The notes under the pieces are model-generated. The model saw only the letters and a list, made by a program, of their open reading frames with translations. It was not told the origin of the DNA and searched no databases. Positions 7,395-8,523 of a DNA stretch of 8,523 nt are shown here, in pieces. The stretch's first letter is position 1. Each line of letters begins with the position of its first letter. Origin of the DNA: JALVIU01 sp964462295. GTDB taxonomy: Bacteria; Atribacterota; JALVIU01. The stretch covers positions 1-8,523 of the forward strand of contig CAYWXH010000073.1 in NCBI GenBank assembly GCA_964462295.1, read 5' to 3'. The position numbers were made by a program, and so were the translations under genes.

Positions 7395-8384
7395 TTATAT
7401 ATCTGTCTCTCCATCTTTTATTTTTTCTATAGTATCTCTCATCTTATCTTGAATTCCTTTTGGTACATATTTCTTAAAATAGGGATCATCCAGTGTAAAG
7501 TCAATCTTTTGTGATTTTATTCCCTCTTCTATAGTGATTCCATAATGAATTTTTCCTAAAATAGCAGCCTTTAATGTCTCATATGCCGATACATCTATCC
7601 TCTTGAGTGCACTACCCAAAATAATCCCAGGGGCCTTTCCATTTTGATTAGTATCTACAGCTACCACATATCCCCCTTGTTTTTTTGCCGCATTAATTAT
7701 ACCTATGCCACTTGCACCTGCAATATTTAAGATAATATCTACACCTTGACTGTACTGGGCTACAGCGATCTCCTTTCCCCTTCCCGGATTATTCCAACTT
7801 CCCACTGAGGAAAAAACCACCTCAATATCTTTATCTATAGATAAAGCCCCTTCTTTATATCCAGGCAAAAGTTCCCCTTCCATGGCAGGATAGATATCTC
7901 CGGCAATAAGACCTATCTTTTTTTGAGGATTTGCATATTTCATAGATGAGGTTGTAACTAACGCCGAAAATACCCCTGCCAAATATGTCATCTCTTTATC
8001 TTTAAATTTTACACCATAGGCGTTCTTCACTCCTTCTATTTTTCCATCTAAAAGTAAAAACTTAGTAGTAGGAGACAGACTTGAAACCTTCTTTATAATC
8101 TGGGGCATGCCCTCTGTAACTGTGATAATGAATTCATACTTGCCCATAAGGGCTAATGCCTTAAATTGATCCTCCCAAACTCCCGGATTGTATCCACCTT
8201 CAACTATATTCAGAGAAAATCCCAGCTCTTTTTGTGCACTTTTTACACCACTTGTCATAAGTTCAAATATAGGATTTCCTCCTATAACACCCGGTATAAA
8301 TAATGCCACATCTATATTTTTGGAAAAACCTAAAGAAGAGAAGAAAAACAGAATTATCAAAAAAGTAACTACTATCTTTTTCAA
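7395..8384 (-). CDS. BMP-family (PnrA/Med-like) ABC substrate-binding protein
   Basis: A 329-residue periplasmic solute-binding protein, first gene of the operon. Residues 1-21 are a Sec signal peptide (KK, then a run of I, L, F and V, then SSLGFS). There is no cysteine anywhere, so it is not a lipoprotein. Mature-domain hallmarks of the BMP family are Y134-L-A-G-V-F-S-A, K156-I-G-L-I-A-G-D, P174-G-Y-K-E-G-A, a W197-N-N-P-G-R-G-K-E segment, G226-I-G-I-I-N-A-A-K, V241-A-V-D244-T-N-Q and S258-A-L-K261-R-I-D. The usual N-terminal D-D-x-S-F-N ligand segment is replaced by G32-V-I-G-G-N-P-I-F. BMP proteins bind purine nucleosides, riboflavin or autoinducer-like ligands; here the context points to a sugar-like ligand (inference). 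The start is TTG (8382-8384): GGAGG lies nine bases upstream, and the signal peptide begins immediately, so no ATG alternative fits. Confidence 0.92.
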   Translation of the reverse strand: MKKIVVTFLIILFFFSSLGFSKNIDVALFIPGVIGGNPIFELMTSGVKSAQKELGFSLNIVEGGYNPGVWEDQFKALALMGKYEFIITVTEGMPQIIKKVSSLSPTTKFLLLDGKIEGVKNAYGVKFKDKEMTYLAGVFSALVTTSSMKYANPQKKIGLIAGDIYPAMEGELLPGYKEGALSIDKDIEVVFSSVGSWNNPGRGKEIAVAQYSQGVDIILNIAGASGIGIINAAKKQGGYVVAVDTNQNGKAPGIILGSALKRIDVSAYETLKAAILGKIHYGITIEEGIKSQKIDFTLDDPYFKKYVPKGIQDKMRDTIEKIKDGETDI

Positions 8385-8393
8385 CTTTATTCA

Positions 8394-8398
8394 CCTCC
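8394..8398 (-). promoter_or_regulatory. Shine-Dalgarno site deciding a TTG start
   Basis: The minus strand reads GGAGG here, followed by a nine-base spacer and TTG at 8382-8384. No ATG or GTG in the frame offers a comparable site, and the signal peptide starts at this TTG. This makes the rare TTG start well supported. Confidence 0.85.
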
Positions 8399-8415
8399 AG
8401 AAAACTTTGTTAAAT

Positions 8416-8443
8416 ATTATACCACAAAATATTAAAGACAATA
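8416..8443 (-). promoter_or_regulatory. Extended -10 promoter of the importer operon
   Basis: The minus strand reads TGG-TATAAT, with the perfect -10 hexamer at 8416-8421 and the TGn extension at 8422-8424. The -35 region is weak: TATTGT at 8438-8443 gives a 16-base spacer, and CTATTG at 8439-8444 gives 17. A weak -35 with an extended -10 is a common sigma-70-type arrangement. Transcription would start near 8409, giving a leader of about 25 bases before the TTG start, just enough for the Shine-Dalgarno site and too short for a riboswitch or attenuator. Confidence 0.65.
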
Positions 8444-8444
8444 G

Positions 8445-8474
8445 TGTTAATTCTTAAGATAGCCTTAATTGACA
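8445..8474. promoter_or_regulatory. Interrupted inverted repeat, possible operator
   Basis: On the plus strand TGTTAATT (8445-8452) is mirrored by AATTGACA (8467-8474), a 7-of-8 match separated by 14 bases. Inside it, TTAAG (8454-8458) pairs with CTTAA (8464-8468) around ATAGC. The element lies just upstream of the -35 region of the importer operon. The position and dyad symmetry suit a regulator site, and the RpiR protein of the same operon is the natural candidate. AT-rich DNA produces such symmetry by chance, so this remains tentative. Confidence 0.35.
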
Positions 8475-8523
8475 AAAGAACCTGGAAAGAAGCCCCACTA
8501 CCTCTTTTTGTATTGCAAGGGGT

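Noticed and set aside
8385..8415. Riboswitch or leader peptide ahead of the importer operon
   Set aside because: The predicted leader is only about 25 bases and is filled by the Shine-Dalgarno site.
8188..8457. Plus-strand open frame of 89 codons crossing the start of the binding-protein gene and its promoter
   Set aside because: It is antisense to a well-supported signal peptide and binding domain, has low-complexity content and no ribosome site.
8469..8474. Perfect TTGACA -35 hexamer on the plus strand, suggesting a divergent promoter
   Set aside because: No acceptable -10 hexamer lies 15-19 bases downstream; the sequence there is GC-rich (GCCCCAC). It is part of the inverted repeat instead.
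8447..8475. Alternative minus-strand promoter TTGTCA with a 17-base spacer
   Set aside because: The matching -10 would be AATTAA, far weaker than the TGGTATAAT element downstream.
8472..8510. Imperfect inverted repeat ACAAAAGA / TCTTTTTGT, possible terminator or RNA hairpin
   Set aside because: It is A/T-rich with a bulge and a loop of over 20 bases, and no GC-rich stem joined to a T tract; probably chance in AT-rich DNA.
8454..8523. Possible end of another minus-strand gene, open frame from 8522 with TAA at 8454-8456 (tail including LLSRFFCQLRLS)
   Set aside because: Only 22 codons are visible. A second minus-strand frame (to a TAA inside the promoter region) and a plus-strand frame from GTG 8444 are also open, so openness alone does not discriminate. 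A real gene end here is possible but unsupported.

Overview
The window is AT-rich with heavy use of ATA, AGA and AGG codons. Genes are packed with gaps of a few bases or short overlaps, and strong purine-rich Shine-Dalgarno sites precede most of them. This style fits a low-GC anaerobic, possibly thermophilic bacterium (Thermotogota, Dictyoglomota, Caldisericota or Atribacterota are candidates), but no marker gene here fixes the lineage. The substrate-binding protein has a signal peptide and no lipobox cysteine, which suggests a free periplasmic protein and therefore a diderm cell.

Layout. Positions 1-1916 carry a plus-strand pair: a PhnP-like metallo-beta-lactamase-fold hydrolase (18-887) and a CaCA-family Na+/Ca2+ antiporter (897-1916). 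They are probably the end of a longer operon, because a reading frame from upstream appears to end in an ATGA overlap at 18-21. Positions 1894-8384 carry a six-gene minus-strand operon, transcribed from right to left. In order it encodes a BMP-family (PnrA/Med-like) substrate-binding protein, a two-domain ABC ATPase, two LivM/RbsC-type permeases, an RpiR-type regulator with a SIS domain, and an FGGY carbohydrate kinase. The last genes of the two operons converge and overlap by 23 bp, leaving no intergenic terminator. Positions 8385-8523 hold the promoter region of the minus-strand operon: a strong Shine-Dalgarno site, an extended -10 element, and an interrupted inverted repeat that could be an operator.

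How the genes work together (inference). The ABC genes look like the NupNOPQ nucleoside importer family, but the accompanying genes are a sugar kinase and a phosphosugar-sensing repressor/activator, with no nucleoside phosphorylase, deaminase or hydrolase. The simplest model is an importer for a sugar, polyol or sugar-like compound. The solute is captured in the periplasm, pumped in, and phosphorylated by the FGGY kinase. The resulting phosphosugar is sensed by the RpiR protein, which controls its own operon. The substrate is unknown. I found no RNA genes, CRISPR arrays, mobile elements or phage genes.
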